NCBI GenBank assembly: GCA_964542745.1
Contig: CAZIVR010000006.1
Span: forward strand, 1 to 64,000
DNA length: 64,000 nt
Direction of reading: 5' to 3'
Source of the DNA: DATKAB01 sp964542745
GTDB lineage: Bacteria > Eisenbacteria > RBG-16-71-46
Position 1 is the stretch's first letter; every line of letters begins with the position of its first letter. A program made the translations under genes and the position numbers. Of this stretch, positions 51,549-59,899 are shown piece after piece. The notes beneath the pieces are model-generated. The model saw only the letters and a list, made by a program, of their open reading frames with translations. It did not search any database and was not told where the DNA came from.

Positions 51549-54268
51549 GGCTGCGCCGCCTTCGCGGCCGCGCGCGGCGTCACGCCGCTCAGCATCAGCT
51601 TCTCCCCCTCGCGGGCCCGGGCCGCGTCCTCGATGCAGCGCACCGCGAGCGCGGTCCACCCGGTCTGGTGCGAGGCCCCCACGCCGCGTCCCGAGTCGCC
51701 GTGGAAGTACTCGTAGAAGAGCACGAGGTCGCGCCACGCCGGGTCCGAACGGTAGCGCGCCTCGTCGCCGTGGCAGGGGCGCGCGCCGAAATCGTCGCGC
51801 AGGAACAGCCGGCCGAGCCGCGACTGCAGTTCGCGCGCCACCTGGTCGAGCGTCATCCACTGCCCCGAGCCGGTCGGGCACTCGACGCGCACGTGATCGC
51901 CGTAGAAGTGCGAGTAGCGCTCGAGCGCCTCGATCAGCAGGTAGTTCAAGGGGAACCACACCGGTCCCCGCCAGTTGGAGTTGCCGCCGAACAGGCCGGT
52001 GTCGGACTCGCCGGGCGTGTACGTGACCCGGTGCTCCTCGCCGTCCACCTGGAGCACGAAGGGCTTCCGCTCGTGGACCTTCGAGACCGAGCGCACGCCG
52101 TGGGGCGAGAGGAACTCGCTCTCGTCGAGCACGTAGCGCAGCACCCGCACCAGGCGCTCCTTCGAGGGAATCGCCAGCAACCGGTGGCCGTGCCCGCCGC
52201 CCTCGACCATCATGTACGAGATGTGCCGGGCGAGGTCGGAGCGGTGCTCGAGGAACCAGTCCATGCGCTTGCGGAAGCCCGGCAGGCGCTCGAGCACGTT
52301 CTCCTCGAGGATCTCCACCGCGAACAGCGGGATCACCCCCACCAGCGAACGGATGCGCAGCGGCATGTGGGTGTGGTCCACGTGGAGCTGGTCGTAGTAG
52401 AACCCGTCGGTCTCGTCCCACAGCCCGGTGCCGCCGAGCGTGTTGATGGCGTCGGTGATGGCGACGAAGTGCTCGAAGAACTTGCTGGCGAGATCCTCGT
52501 AGGCCGGGTCCTCGCTCGCGAGCTCGAGGGCCATCGAGAGCATCGTGGAGCAGTAGAACGCCATCCACGCGGTGCCGTCGGCCTGCTCGAGGTGGCCGCC
52601 GCCCGGCAGCGGCTTCGAGCGGTCGAACACCCCGATGTTGTCGAGCCCGAGGAAGCCGCCGCCGAACAGGTGGTGTCCCTCGAGGTCCTTGCGGTTCACC
52701 CACCACGTGAAGTTGATCAGCAGCTTCTGGAAACAGCGCTGCAGGAACAGCCGGTCGCGGCCGCCGCGCGGCCCGGTCATCTTGTAGACGCGCCAGCACG
52801 CCCACGCGTGCACCGGCGGATTCACGTCGCCCAGCGCGAACTCGTAGGCCGGGAGCTGGCCGTTCGGGTGCATGTACCACTCGCGGAGGAACAGCACGAG
52901 CTGCTGCTTCGCGAACTCGGGATCCACCTGCGCGAACGGGATCATGTGGAACGCCAGGTCCCACGCCGCGTACCAGGGGTACTCCCACTTGTCGGGCATC
53001 GAGATCACGTCGCGGTTGTGCAGGTGGCCCCAGTCCGCGTTGCGGCCGCGGCGCCGCGACGCGGGAGGCGCCGGCTGCGAGGGGTCGCCCTCCAGCCAGT
53101 CGCTCACCACGTAGTGGTAGAACTGCTTGGACCACAGCAGCCCGGCGTAGCCCTGCCGCACCACGCGCCGCTCGTCGTCGCTGGCCGACTCCGGCAGGCG
53201 GTCCGCGAAGAACGCGTCGGCCTCGGCGAGGCGCCGCTCGAAGATCGCGTCGAACTCGGGCCCGAGCGCGTCGCCCGGATCGGCCGCCGCCGAGGCGAGG
53301 CGGAGCTTCACGGTGATCTCGCCGCCGGCCGGGACCTCGACGCGATGGTAGACGCCGGCCTTGGTGCCGACGTGCCGCGGGTTCACCGCCACCGAGCGGC
53401 CCTTCACGATGTACTCGTGGAAGGCGTCCTTCACGAAGGGGTTCGGGTTGTCGGCCCCGAACAGGCGCTGCTGGTTGGTCTCGTTCTCGGTGAAGATCAG
53501 GGCGGGCCGGCGCCCGTACGGGCCGGCCCCGGCGAACAGGCGGAACTCGCCGAGCGTCGCGTGGCGCGCCGACACCGTCGAGTCGTCGAGGCGGCGCATC
53601 TCGGGCTTGGCCCAGTTCTCGTCGTCGTTCCGGCCCCAGCTCCAGGTGTTGCGGAACCACAGGGTGGGCAGCAGGTGGAGCACCGAAGCCTCGGGGCCGC
53701 GGTTCGTGACGGTGAGCCGCACCAGCACGTCGTCGGGCCCGGCCTTGGCGTACTCGGCCTGCACGTCGAAGTAGCGGTTCTCGTCGAAGGCGCCGGTGTC
53801 GAGCAGCTCGAGCTCGGGGTCGAGCTTGCCGCGCCGGGCGTTCTCCTCCACCAGGCGCGCGTAGGGAAATTCGGCCTGCGGGTACTTGTAGAGCGCCCGC
53901 ATGTAGGAGTGCGTCGGCGTGGAGTCGAGGTAGTAGTAGCACTCCTTCACGTCCTCGCCGTGGTTGCCCTCGGGCCCGGTCAGGCCGAACAGGCGCTCCT
54001 TCAGGATCGGGTCGCGCCCGTTCCACAGGGCCACCGCGAAGCACAGGCGGCACTCGCGGTCGGTGATCCCGAGCAGCCCGTCCTCGCCCCACCGGTAGGC
54101 CCGGCTGCGCGCGTGGTCGTGCGGCAGGTACTCCCAGCACGCGCCGCCCTCCGAGTAGTCCTCGCGCACCGTGCCCCACTGGCGTTCGGAGAGGTAGGGC
54201 CCCCAGCGCTTCCAGTTCTTCTCGCGGCGCGCGTCCTCTTCGAGGCGCCTCAGCTCGGGATTCGACAC
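51545..54268 (-). CDS. GH63-like glucosidase
   Basis: 907 residues. Begins with a stretch typical of large bacterial GH63-like proteins: WKRWGPYLSERQWGTVREDY and HDHARSRAYRWGEDGL. The catalytic (alpha/alpha)6 part includes MPDKWEYPWYAAWDLAFHMI, HAWACWRVYKM, TAWMAFYCSTML and NSNWRGPVWFPLNYL. Probably hydrolyses alpha-glucosidic links of glucosylglycerate-, trehalose- or oligoglucan-type substrates; the exact substrate is unknown. GTG start chosen (SNPELRRLEEDARREK) because GCGAGG precedes it; an ATG 54 bases upstream is also possible. Same run as the debranching enzyme. Confidence 0.82.
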   Translation of the reverse strand: MSNPELRRLEEDARREKNWKRWGPYLSERQWGTVREDYSEGGACWEYLPHDHARSRAYRWGEDGLLGITDRECRLCFAVALWNGRDPILKERLFGLTGPEGNHGEDVKECYYYLDSTPTHSYMRALYKYPQAEFPYARLVEENARRGKLDPELELLDTGAFDENRYFDVQAEYAKAGPDDVLVRLTVTNRGPEASVLHLLPTLWFRNTWSWGRNDDENWAKPEMRRLDDSTVSARHATLGEFRLFAGAGPYGRRPALIFTENETNQQRLFGADNPNPFVKDAFHEYIVKGRSVAVNPRHVGTKAGVYHRVEVPAGGEITVKLRLASAAADPGDALGPEFDAIFERRLAEADAFFADRLPESASDDERRVVRQGYAGLLWSKQFYHYVVSDWLEGDPSQPAPPASRRRGRNADWGHLHNRDVISMPDKWEYPWYAAWDLAFHMIPFAQVDPEFAKQQLVLFLREWYMHPNGQLPAYEFALGDVNPPVHAWACWRVYKMTGPRGGRDRLFLQRCFQKLLINFTWWVNRKDLEGHHLFGGGFLGLDNIGVFDRSKPLPGGGHLEQADGTAWMAFYCSTMLSMALELASEDPAYEDLASKFFEHFVAITDAINTLGGTGLWDETDGFYYDQLHVDHTHMPLRIRSLVGVIPLFAVEILEENVLERLPGFRKRMDWFLEHRSDLARHISYMMVEGGGHGHRLLAIPSKERLVRVLRYVLDESEFLSPHGVRSVSKVHERKPFVLQVDGEEHRVTYTPGESDTGLFGGNSNWRGPVWFPLNYLLIEALERYSHFYGDHVRVECPTGSGQWMTLDQVARELQSRLGRLFLRDDFGARPCHGDEARYRSDPAWRDLVLFYEYFHGDSGRGVGASHQTGWTALAVRCIEDAARAREGEKLMLSGVTPRAAAKAAQP

Positions 54269-54323
54269 GGGTTGGGCACCTCGCGGGTGGGGTCGCGGAC
54301 GGGTTCCGTTCCGGGCGCCCATT

Positions 54324-54545
54324 TCAGTGCACGTCCCGGAAGAACTCGCACTCCATCTCGATCTGGCGCTGCAGCAGGTACGGCACCAGCGTTCCGCATC
54401 GGCACTCGCCGCCGCACCGGCACACCGGGACCGAAGCCGCGACCGGCGACGCGACGGCCCGCGCCGGCGCCGCCCCGCGCGGGGCTCGCACGAACCCCGC
54501 GACGCCGCCGAATCCGTGCCATTGGACCACTTCGACCCACGTCAT
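54324..54545 (-). CDS. 73-residue Cys-rich protein, function unknown
   Basis: Short gene with a strong ribosome site (GGGAGGG) before the ATG. The middle is Ala/Arg-rich, followed by a tight Cys cluster VCRCGGECRCGT and a conserved-looking acidic/aromatic tail (QRQIEMECEFFRDVH). The Cys spacing could hold a metal ion. Not recognised. It starts right after the stop of the 64-residue gene and leads into the GH63-like gene, so it is part of the same transcription unit. Confidence 0.6.
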   Translation of the reverse strand: MTWVEVVQWHGFGGVAGFVRAPRGAAPARAVASPVAASVPVCRCGGECRCGTLVPYLLQRQIEMECEFFRDVH

Positions 54546-54546
54546 G

Positions 54547-54741
54547 TCACTGCCCTCCCTGCGAGCCGGGAACGGTGCCGCCGTCCACCCGGTCGCGCAC
54601 CGCGGAAGCGAGGGCGAGGTCGGCGTGGAGCCGGAGGCGCGTCCAGCGCGGCGGCGTCTCGTACTCCTCCTCGTCGCGCGCGTAGGCGCGGCGCGGGGGA
54701 TCGAGGTGGCGCGACGTCTGGTGCGGGTGCTCCGGTCCCAT
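54547..54741 (-). CDS. 64-residue protein, function unknown
   Basis: Small hydrophilic protein with a good ribosome site (GGGAGG) before the ATG. Its stop lies one base before the next ATG. The middle reads RAYARDEEEYETPPRWTRLR followed by a helical LHADLALASAVRDRVDGG. Nothing about its fold is recognised. It is the first gene after an ECF-type promoter that leads into the glucosidase genes. Confidence 0.55.
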   Translation of the reverse strand: MGPEHPHQTSRHLDPPRRAYARDEEEYETPPRWTRLRLHADLALASAVRDRVDGGTVPGSQGGQ

Positions 54742-54812
54742 ACGTTCCTCCCGGCTTCCGGCGTGGCGCCGGCGGCGATCGGTCGGGCCGAGGATCGGAT
54801 CCCGACGCGGGA

Positions 54813-54842
54813 TGGAATGCGGAGGGGCCGGGGCCGGTTCCC
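54813..54842 (-). promoter_or_regulatory. ECF-type promoter, small-gene/glucosidase/aquaporin run
   Basis: Minus strand: GGGAACC (54842-54836), 17-base spacer, ATTCCATC from 54818; the -10 box is identical to that of the GMC operon. The first ATG is 77 bases downstream. Confidence 0.8.
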
Positions 54843-54915
54843 GCCCGCGCTCCCGGATCGGGACCGCGCGGGCCCGCGGGCGCGGCGGGGCCCGAGCGGG
54901 CCCGGCCGCGGGGGC

Positions 54916-55191
54916 TCAGGGGGAACGCCCCTCGCGGTCACTCCCCGCGCCGCCGGCGCGTAGCTCGGCCATGAGGCGCGAAACGAGCCGGGGGGGCGCC
55001 GCGACGCGGCACAGACGGGCGCGAAGCTCGTCGAGGACCTGGGCTTCGAAACGGAATTCGCGGGCGCAGACCGCGCAGGTTTCGAGGTGGGCGCGGACCC
55101 GCGCCATCTCCCCGGGGGGGAGTTCGCGGTCCACGTAGTCGTGAATGCTGCGGAAGACTTCGATGCAATCGTCGCGGTGGATCCCGTTCAA
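54916..55191 (-). CDS. zf-HC2 (ZAS-type) anti-sigma factor, free-standing
   Basis: 91 residues, soluble. Zinc-binding anti-sigma motif HLETCAVCAREF (HxxxCxxC), with an N-terminal Cys/His segment DDCIEVFRSIHDYVDRELPP. The fold binds and blocks an ECF sigma factor and may release it on oxidation. It is close in sequence to the zf-HC2 protein encoded at 56195 next to the sigma factor, but has its own ECF-type promoter and no sigma gene of its own. It may be a second inhibitor, giving negative feedback. Confidence 0.88.
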   Translation of the reverse strand: MNGIHRDDCIEVFRSIHDYVDRELPPGEMARVRAHLETCAVCAREFRFEAQVLDELRARLCRVAAPPRLVSRLMAELRAGGAGSDREGRSP

Positions 55192-55230
55192 GACTCCTCC
55201 AGGGCGGGCCGGGTGGGTTTCGTCCGTGGA

Positions 55231-55260
55231 AAGAAGGCTGGCCGGGGGAAAAAGGTTCCC
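55231..55260 (-). promoter_or_regulatory. ECF-type promoter, zf-HC2 gene
   Basis: Minus strand: GGGAACC (55260-55254), 17-base spacer, CTTCTTTC from 55236. The ATG is 45 bases downstream. It lies in the short divergent space before the pentapeptide gene. Confidence 0.8.
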
Positions 55261-55298
55261 GTAGGATTCGGCGACCCGAACCCCGTCCCGGAGCCGCC

Positions 55299-56111
55299 AT
55301 GGCCGAGATCCTCCACCGCGATACCGGCGCCGTCCTGCACCGGTCCGACCTGCCCGCCTCGCGGGACCCCTCCCTGCGGGGCGCCCGCCTCAACTACGCG
55401 AACCTGCGGGGCGCCGACCTGCGCGGCTGCGACCTGCGCGGGACCATGCTCTCCAACGCCGACGGCGCCGGGGCGAACCTCGAGGGGGCGCGCCTCGACG
55501 GGGCCGAATGGAACGCGGGGGACCTCTCCGGCGCGAACCTGCGCGGGGCGGCGCTGGCCGACGCGCGGGTGATGGCCACCCAGCTGGTGGGCGCCGACCT
55601 GCGGGGCGCCCGGCTCGAGCACGGCATCTTCCAGTGGAGCAACTTCCAGGGCGCCCGGCTCGGCGAGGCGCTGGCCCGCGGGGCCGACTTCAACCGGGTC
55701 CGGCTGCTGGAAGCCGACCTCACCGGCGCCGACGCGCGCGACGCGCGTTTCGACTTCGCCAACCTGCAGGGAGCGCGCCTCGATTACGCGATGCTGGCCG
55801 GGGCGCGCTTCGTGGGGACCGACCTGCGCGACGCGCGGCTCGCCCACGCCGACCTCGCGCTCGCCGCGCTGGTCCGCGCGCGCGTCGCGGGCGCCGACTT
55901 CGCGCGGGCGATGTTCTCGGGCACGCAGCTCGCCGGCCTCGCGGACCTCGGCGAGGCGCTCGGCCTGGACGAGGCGGAGCACCACCGGGTCAGCTTCGTG
56001 GACCTGGAGACCATGCGCGCGGCCGCCGCGGCCGGAGACACGGTGCGCGGCTTCCTGCTCGCGGCCGGGGTCCGCGACGAGGAGCTGGACCCGGCGCGGC
56101 AGCGCGCCTGA
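55299..56111 (+). CDS. pentapeptide-repeat protein
   Basis: 270 residues. After ~15 residues, about 35 pentapeptide repeats of A(D/N)LxG/A type (for example LRGADLRGCDLRGTMLSNAD, LANADGA-like and GADFNRVRLLEADLTGAD) run to residue ~210, forming a right-handed quadrilateral beta-helix. A ~60-residue helical tail follows (LGLDEAEHHRVSFVDLETM). Such proteins mimic DNA or bind partner proteins; a role here is unknown. It is the only plus-strand gene between 41.2 and 63.3 kb and lies divergent from the anti-sigma gene. Confidence 0.88.
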   Translation: MAEILHRDTGAVLHRSDLPASRDPSLRGARLNYANLRGADLRGCDLRGTMLSNADGAGANLEGARLDGAEWNAGDLSGANLRGAALADARVMATQLVGADLRGARLEHGIFQWSNFQGARLGEALARGADFNRVRLLEADLTGADARDARFDFANLQGARLDYAMLAGARFVGTDLRDARLAHADLALAALVRARVAGADFARAMFSGTQLAGLADLGEALGLDEAEHHRVSFVDLETMRAAAAAGDTVRGFLLAAGVRDEELDPARQRA

Positions 56112-56194
56112 AACGTGCGGGCGGCGCGGGCCCCGCGCGCGGCGCCCGGCTCCGCGCGGGAACGGCGCGCCCGCGGGTCGTTCGCGGGCGAACC

Positions 56195-56458
56195 CTAGCC
56201 CTGCGGGCCGTCCTTCAGGGCCCGCTCGATCGCCCCCGCGACCCGGCCGCGCAGGTCCCCGGGCGCCTCGATCCGGCGCACCTTCTCGCGCAGGTCGTCG
56301 AGCAGCCGGCGGTCGAAGGCGTGCTCGGTCGCGCACTGGGCGCAGGTGTCGAGGTGCTCCTTCACGAGCCGCATCTCGTCGGCGCTCAGCTCGCGATCGA
56401 GGTAGTCGTCGAGACGCCGGAAGACCTCTTCGCACGTGAGCCGGTTCAGGGGAGTCAT
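56195..56458 (-). CDS. zf-HC2 anti-sigma factor of the adjacent ECF sigma
   Basis: 87 residues, soluble, no membrane helix. Motif HLDTCAQCATEHAF (HxxxCxxC) with the upstream TCEEVFRRLDDYLDRELS segment. Its ATG overlaps the sigma stop (ATGA), so the pair is made together. It is paralogous to the protein at 54916-55191, with about the same length and motif order. Confidence 0.9.
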   Translation of the reverse strand: MTPLNRLTCEEVFRRLDDYLDRELSADEMRLVKEHLDTCAQCATEHAFDRRLLDDLREKVRRIEAPGDLRGRVAGAIERALKDGPQG

Positions 56459-57054
56459 TCCGGGTTTCCTTCCGCGGGAGCCACGCGCACGCCGTGGTCC
56501 TGGGCCATCTGCCAGAGCGAACGCTGCAGCATGCGACGGGCGCGGTGCAAACGCGAGCGCACCGTCCCCACCGGGCAGCCGAGGATCTCCGCGATCTCCT
56601 GGTAGCTGAATTCCTGCATGAAGTAGAGGCTGGCCGCCACCCGGAACTCGACGGGCAGCGACTCGATCGCCGCGTTCACGTGCTCCGTCGAGATCTTGCT
56701 GAGCACGAGCCCGGCCGGATCGTCGTCGGGGCCGAGCTGGCCCGAGCCCGCGGCCGCCACGAACAGGTAGAGCTCCGAGGCGTCCTCGAGGTCCACGATC
56801 TCGGGCCCGCGCTTCTTCCGCCGGTAACGGTAGTAGAAGCAGTTGGTGAGGATGCGGAAGAACCAGGCCTTGAAGTTGGTGCCGGGCTGGAACTGGTGGA
56901 AGGCGCGGCACGCGTTGTACGCGGCCTCCTGCACGATGTCCTCGGCGTCGGCGTGGTTGCGCGCCATGTGGTAGGCCGCGCCGTACGCCGAATCGAGGAG
57001 CGGCTCGAGCAGCGACTCGAACGAGGCGGCGGGCGCGGGGGTCGTGGCGCTCAT
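56455..57054 (-). CDS. ECF sigma factor, candidate master of the 41-63 kb regulon
   Basis: 199 residues. Region 2 (about 15-90): SAYGAAYHMARNHADAEDIV and FQPGTNFKAWFFRILTNCFY; a linker LEDASELYLFV; region 4 (about 130-185): LPVEFRVAASLYFMQEFS, then helix-turn-helix YQEIAEILGCPVGTVRSRLH. It is coupled to a soluble zf-HC2 anti-sigma factor. The six GGGAACC promoters all lie within ~16 kb of this gene, and ECF region 4 commonly reads AAC-containing -35 boxes, so I infer it is their sigma factor. A weaker copy of the motif lies upstream of its own ATG. Confidence 0.9.
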   Translation of the reverse strand: MSATTPAPAASFESLLEPLLDSAYGAAYHMARNHADAEDIVQEAAYNACRAFHQFQPGTNFKAWFFRILTNCFYYRYRRKKRGPEIVDLEDASELYLFVAAAGSGQLGPDDDPAGLVLSKISTEHVNAAIESLPVEFRVAASLYFMQEFSYQEIAEILGCPVGTVRSRLHRARRMLQRSLWQMAQDHGVRVAPAEGNPE

Positions 57055-57073
57055 GACGAGGGGCAGGATAGCA

Positions 57074-57104
57074 GAGGGAACGTCTCCAGGGTCCGGGACC
57101 TTCC
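57074..57104 (-). promoter_or_regulatory. possible autoregulatory ECF promoter, sigma gene
   Basis: Minus strand: GGAAGG (57104-57099; the others have GGAACC), 17-base spacer, GTTCCCTC from 57081. The -10 box is as in the DM13 promoter except for the first base. The sigma ATG is 27 bases downstream. The altered -35 makes it a weaker candidate. Confidence 0.4.
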
Positions 57105-57169
57105 GGGAGTCGGACGACCGCGGCCCGCGCGCGGGCGGCGGCGGCCGCCGCGCCCGCGCGCCGGTCCGG

Positions 57170-58828
57170 TCATCGCGGCGCCGCCGAGGCGGTCATGGAG
57201 CGCGCCGGCGCCGCGGCCGGGCGCAGGCCCGCGCCCGCGACGGACATCCGGAGGCGATAGAGGCCGCCGCGCGCGGCGAGGTAGAGCCCGCGACGATCCG
57301 CGTCGCCCCACGCCAGGTTCGCGGGCAGCTCCGGGGCACGCAGCGTCCCCAGGTGCTTCGCCGCCGGGGACAGGATCCACACCCCGCCCGGGCCCGAGAC
57401 GTAGAGGTTGCCGCGCTGGTCCACCTTGAGGCCGTCGAGCGCTTCCGCTCCCGGCGCGCCGTCCATGCTGAAGAACTCGCGCCCGTTCGCGAGCGAGCCG
57501 TCGCGACGCACCTCGTAGCGCATCACGACCTTCCGCCGCTCGTCCCAGTTGGCGACGTACAGGAAGCGCTCGTCGGGCGAGAACGCGAGGCCGTTGGGAC
57601 CGTTCAGGTCGTTGGACTCGAGCGTGACCGCGCCGTCCTTGACCCGGTAGACCCCGGTGTAGGGCGTCTCGCGCGCGCGGTCCTCGTGCGCCTTCGGGAG
57701 CCCGAAGGGGGGATCGGTGAAGTAGAGCGTTCCGTCCGAGCGGTACACGAGGTCGTTGGGGCTGTTGAGCCGCTTCCCCTCGTGGCGGTCGGCCATCACG
57801 GTGACGCGGCCGTCGGGCTCGAGGCGCGTCACGCGCCGGTTGCCGTGCTCGCAGATCGTGAGCCGCCCCTGCGGGTCGAAGGCGAGGCCGTTCGAGCCGG
57901 GCTGGTGCAGCCGGCCGACGTCGGCGCCGTCGTAGCCGCTCCGAGCGCGGAACACCTCGACGCGGCCCTCGGGGCTCCAGCGGTAGATCACGTTGGTGTT
58001 GGGATCGCTGAACAGCAGCGCGCCCTCCGGCGACCACACCGGACCCTCGGCGAACTGGAAGCCGTCGGCGAGCTTCTCGACCCGCGCCCCGGCGGGCACC
58101 AGCGTGCCGAGCGCGGGATCGCGGCGCAGCAGGTCGGCGGGGCCGGAGGGGAACGCCAGCCCCTCGCGGTCCGGCCGGTAGAAGTCGAGGCGCGCCGAGC
58201 GGATCCAGATGTAGTTCTCGGGCGAGGCCGAAATCGGGCCGTTGATGCCGAACACCGCGAGCTGGATCTTCTGGCCCGGGCGCACGCCGCGGCCGATCAC
58301 CAGCCGGTTGGGCGCGTTCCAGCCCGCCACCACCGAGCCGCCGGTCTGTCCGAGCGATCGCGCGAGCACGCCGTCCACCCACACCTCGGCGTAGTCGTCC
58401 ACCACCGTCTCGAACACCAGCGTCGCGCCGGTGGGGTCGAACGCGCCGACCCGCTCGGGCACGGTGATCGCGATCCGGTACCAGAGGAAGCACACCTTCC
58501 CGGTGGAGCGCCGGGCGTCGAGCGTCGCCGGGTCCGCGACCTCCCAGCCGGAGTCGTCGAAGTCGGCGGCCCCGGCGCGCGGGGAAAGGTCGTAGGTGCG
58601 GTTCGGGGGCCCGCTGGGCTTGCGGTCGGCGCCCACGCTCCGGAACTCCACCTCGGTGATCCGCGTCTCGTGGGTGCGCCAGGTGCCGCGCACCGCCGCC
58701 GCGCCCTCGGCGGTCGCGAGGTCGAGCGTGGCGTCGGGAGTGCCCGCGGGCACGTCGCCCCGGGCCGGGGCCGCGAACAGCAGCGCGGCGGGAAGGATCG
58801 CGGTGCGGAGCAGTCGTCGCGCGAGCAT
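57170..58828 (-). CDS. exported SMP-30/gluconolactonase-like protein with sugar-binding N-domain
   Basis: 552 residues. Signal peptide (LRTAILPAALLFAAPARGDV); a beta-sandwich domain at about 45-225 resembling the GH2 sugar-binding fold (ADFDDSGWEVADP, CFLWYRIAITVPERV, AEVWVDGVLARSLG); then a six-blade SMP-30/gluconolactonase propeller (about 235-530) with FAEGPVWSPEGALLFSDP, NSPNDLVYRSDGTLYFTDPP, NGPNGLAFSPDERFLYV and EALDGLKVDQRGNLYVSGPG. It would open gluconolactone, the product of glucose dehydrogenase. The AGGAGG ribosome site overlaps the cupin stop, so it is the last gene of that operon. Confidence 0.87.
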   Translation of the reverse strand: MLARRLLRTAILPAALLFAAPARGDVPAGTPDATLDLATAEGAAAVRGTWRTHETRITEVEFRSVGADRKPSGPPNRTYDLSPRAGAADFDDSGWEVADPATLDARRSTGKVCFLWYRIAITVPERVGAFDPTGATLVFETVVDDYAEVWVDGVLARSLGQTGGSVVAGWNAPNRLVIGRGVRPGQKIQLAVFGINGPISASPENYIWIRSARLDFYRPDREGLAFPSGPADLLRRDPALGTLVPAGARVEKLADGFQFAEGPVWSPEGALLFSDPNTNVIYRWSPEGRVEVFRARSGYDGADVGRLHQPGSNGLAFDPQGRLTICEHGNRRVTRLEPDGRVTVMADRHEGKRLNSPNDLVYRSDGTLYFTDPPFGLPKAHEDRARETPYTGVYRVKDGAVTLESNDLNGPNGLAFSPDERFLYVANWDERRKVVMRYEVRRDGSLANGREFFSMDGAPGAEALDGLKVDQRGNLYVSGPGGVWILSPAAKHLGTLRAPELPANLAWGDADRRGLYLAARGGLYRLRMSVAGAGLRPAAAPARSMTASAAPR

Positions 58829-58842
58829 CGTGGGATGTCCTC

Positions 58843-59346
58843 CTAGCGGACCTTGACGGTGTAGTAGTGCACCGGGCCGCGCACGTCCTTGAACCAGTGC
58901 GGGACCCCGGCGGGAACGATGATCACGTCACCCGGCGCGAGGACGCGGGTCTCGCCTCCCTCGATGGCCGAGCCGCGCCATTCGCCGGGACCGGTGTTCT
59001 CGAGGTCGAGCGCGCGGCCGCCGGTGACGAACGTGGCCGAGCCCTCGAGCACGTGGATCAGGTCGGTGTCGAGCGTGTGCACCTCGGCGCGCCCGGGCTT
59101 CTCGCGGCGGCTGGTGTGGATCATGTAGTTGGTGTCGCCCGCGTAGAGCACCGCGCCCGCGGCGAACGACTTGGCCACGTTCTCGGCGCGGAAGTAGGTG
59201 GCCCGGGCGGCCACCGCCGCGGGCGGCGCCTCGGCCGCACGTGCCGGCGCGATGCCCCGCGCGTCGCCCCCGGCGAGCGCCACCGCGAGCGCGAGCCCGG
59301 GAAAGATGCCTGCGGCGGCGCGCCGCGCGATCCGCCGGCCGGTCAC
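58843..59346 (-). CDS. exported cupin-domain protein
   Basis: 167 residues. Signal-like start (RRAAAGIFPGLALAVALAGG), then one cupin: motif 1 region EVHTLDTDLIHVLEGSATFV with His/Glu-type positions and motif 2 region VLAPGDVIIVPAGVPHWFKD. Cupins bind metals and sugar acids. GTG start overlapping the stop of the HbpS-like gene (GTGA). Likely partner of the gluconolactonase that follows 15 bases later. Confidence 0.85.
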   Translation of the reverse strand: MTGRRIARRAAAGIFPGLALAVALAGGDARGIAPARAAEAPPAAVAARATYFRAENVAKSFAAGAVLYAGDTNYMIHTSRREKPGRAEVHTLDTDLIHVLEGSATFVTGGRALDLENTGPGEWRGSAIEGGETRVLAPGDVIIVPAGVPHWFKDVRGPVHYYTVKVR

Positions 59347-59837
59347 GGCTTGACGCTCATCTTCTGGAGCGCCACGGCCGCGACGTTGGCGATGTCGGTG
59401 TCCTGCTGGGCGCTGGCGGCGCCGCTCACGCCGATCGCGCCCACCATCTGGCCGTCCACCACGATCGGCACCCCGCCCTGCAGCGGCGTCATCACCGCCA
59501 CGCCCAACAGCGACTGGCGGCCCTTCGCGATCGCGTCCTCGAACACCTGCGTGGGCCGCCGGAACTGCGCCGCGGTGCGCGCCTTCTCGATGGCCACGGC
59601 CGAGGCCGCGGGAAACGTGTTGTCGAGGCGCACCAGCATCAGCAGGTGGCCGCCGTCGTCCACCACCGCGATCGCGCCCCCCGCCTGCAGGCGCTTCGCC
59701 TCGGCCTCGGCCGCGGCCGAAACCATGCGCGCGCCCTCGAGCGTCAGGATCTTGCGGGTCGCGGTCTGGGCCGCGGCCGGAACGGCCGCCGCGAGGCACA
59801 GCGCGGCGGCGATCAGCGTGCGAAGCGTCGGATGCAT
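59343..59837 (-). CDS. exported GlcG/HbpS-family protein
   Basis: 164 residues. Signal peptide (LRTLIAAALCLAAAVPAAAQ) and one GlcG/HbpS domain: AEAEAKRLQAGGAIAVVDDG, EKARTAAQFRRPT, AVMTPLQGGVPIVVDGQMVG and IGVSGAASAQQDTDIA. HbpS-type proteins bind haem and sense redox; others belong to glycolate-use loci. ATG chosen over an upstream start because GGAGG precedes it and the signal peptide begins there. Part of the DM13-like/HbpS/cupin/gluconolactonase run. Confidence 0.88.
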   Translation of the reverse strand: MHPTLRTLIAAALCLAAAVPAAAQTATRKILTLEGARMVSAAAEAEAKRLQAGGAIAVVDDGGHLLMLVRLDNTFPAASAVAIEKARTAAQFRRPTQVFEDAIAKGRQSLLGVAVMTPLQGGVPIVVDGQMVGAIGVSGAASAQQDTDIANVAAVALQKMSVKP

Positions 59838-59899
59838 CGGGGTTCCTCCAGGGCGTCCGGCCGCCCGCCGGCTCGCGGCGGGCGGCGCGGATCGCCGGT

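Noticed and set aside
51668..54685. 1005-codon plus-strand frame over the GH63-like gene
   Set aside because: Shadow of a well-defined glycosidase; no domain, no ribosome site.
56112..56194. GGGAACG followed by GTTCG on the plus strand between convergent genes
   Set aside because: Spacing is 16 rather than 17, it points into the end of a convergent gene, and the bases form a GC inverted repeat without a T-tract.
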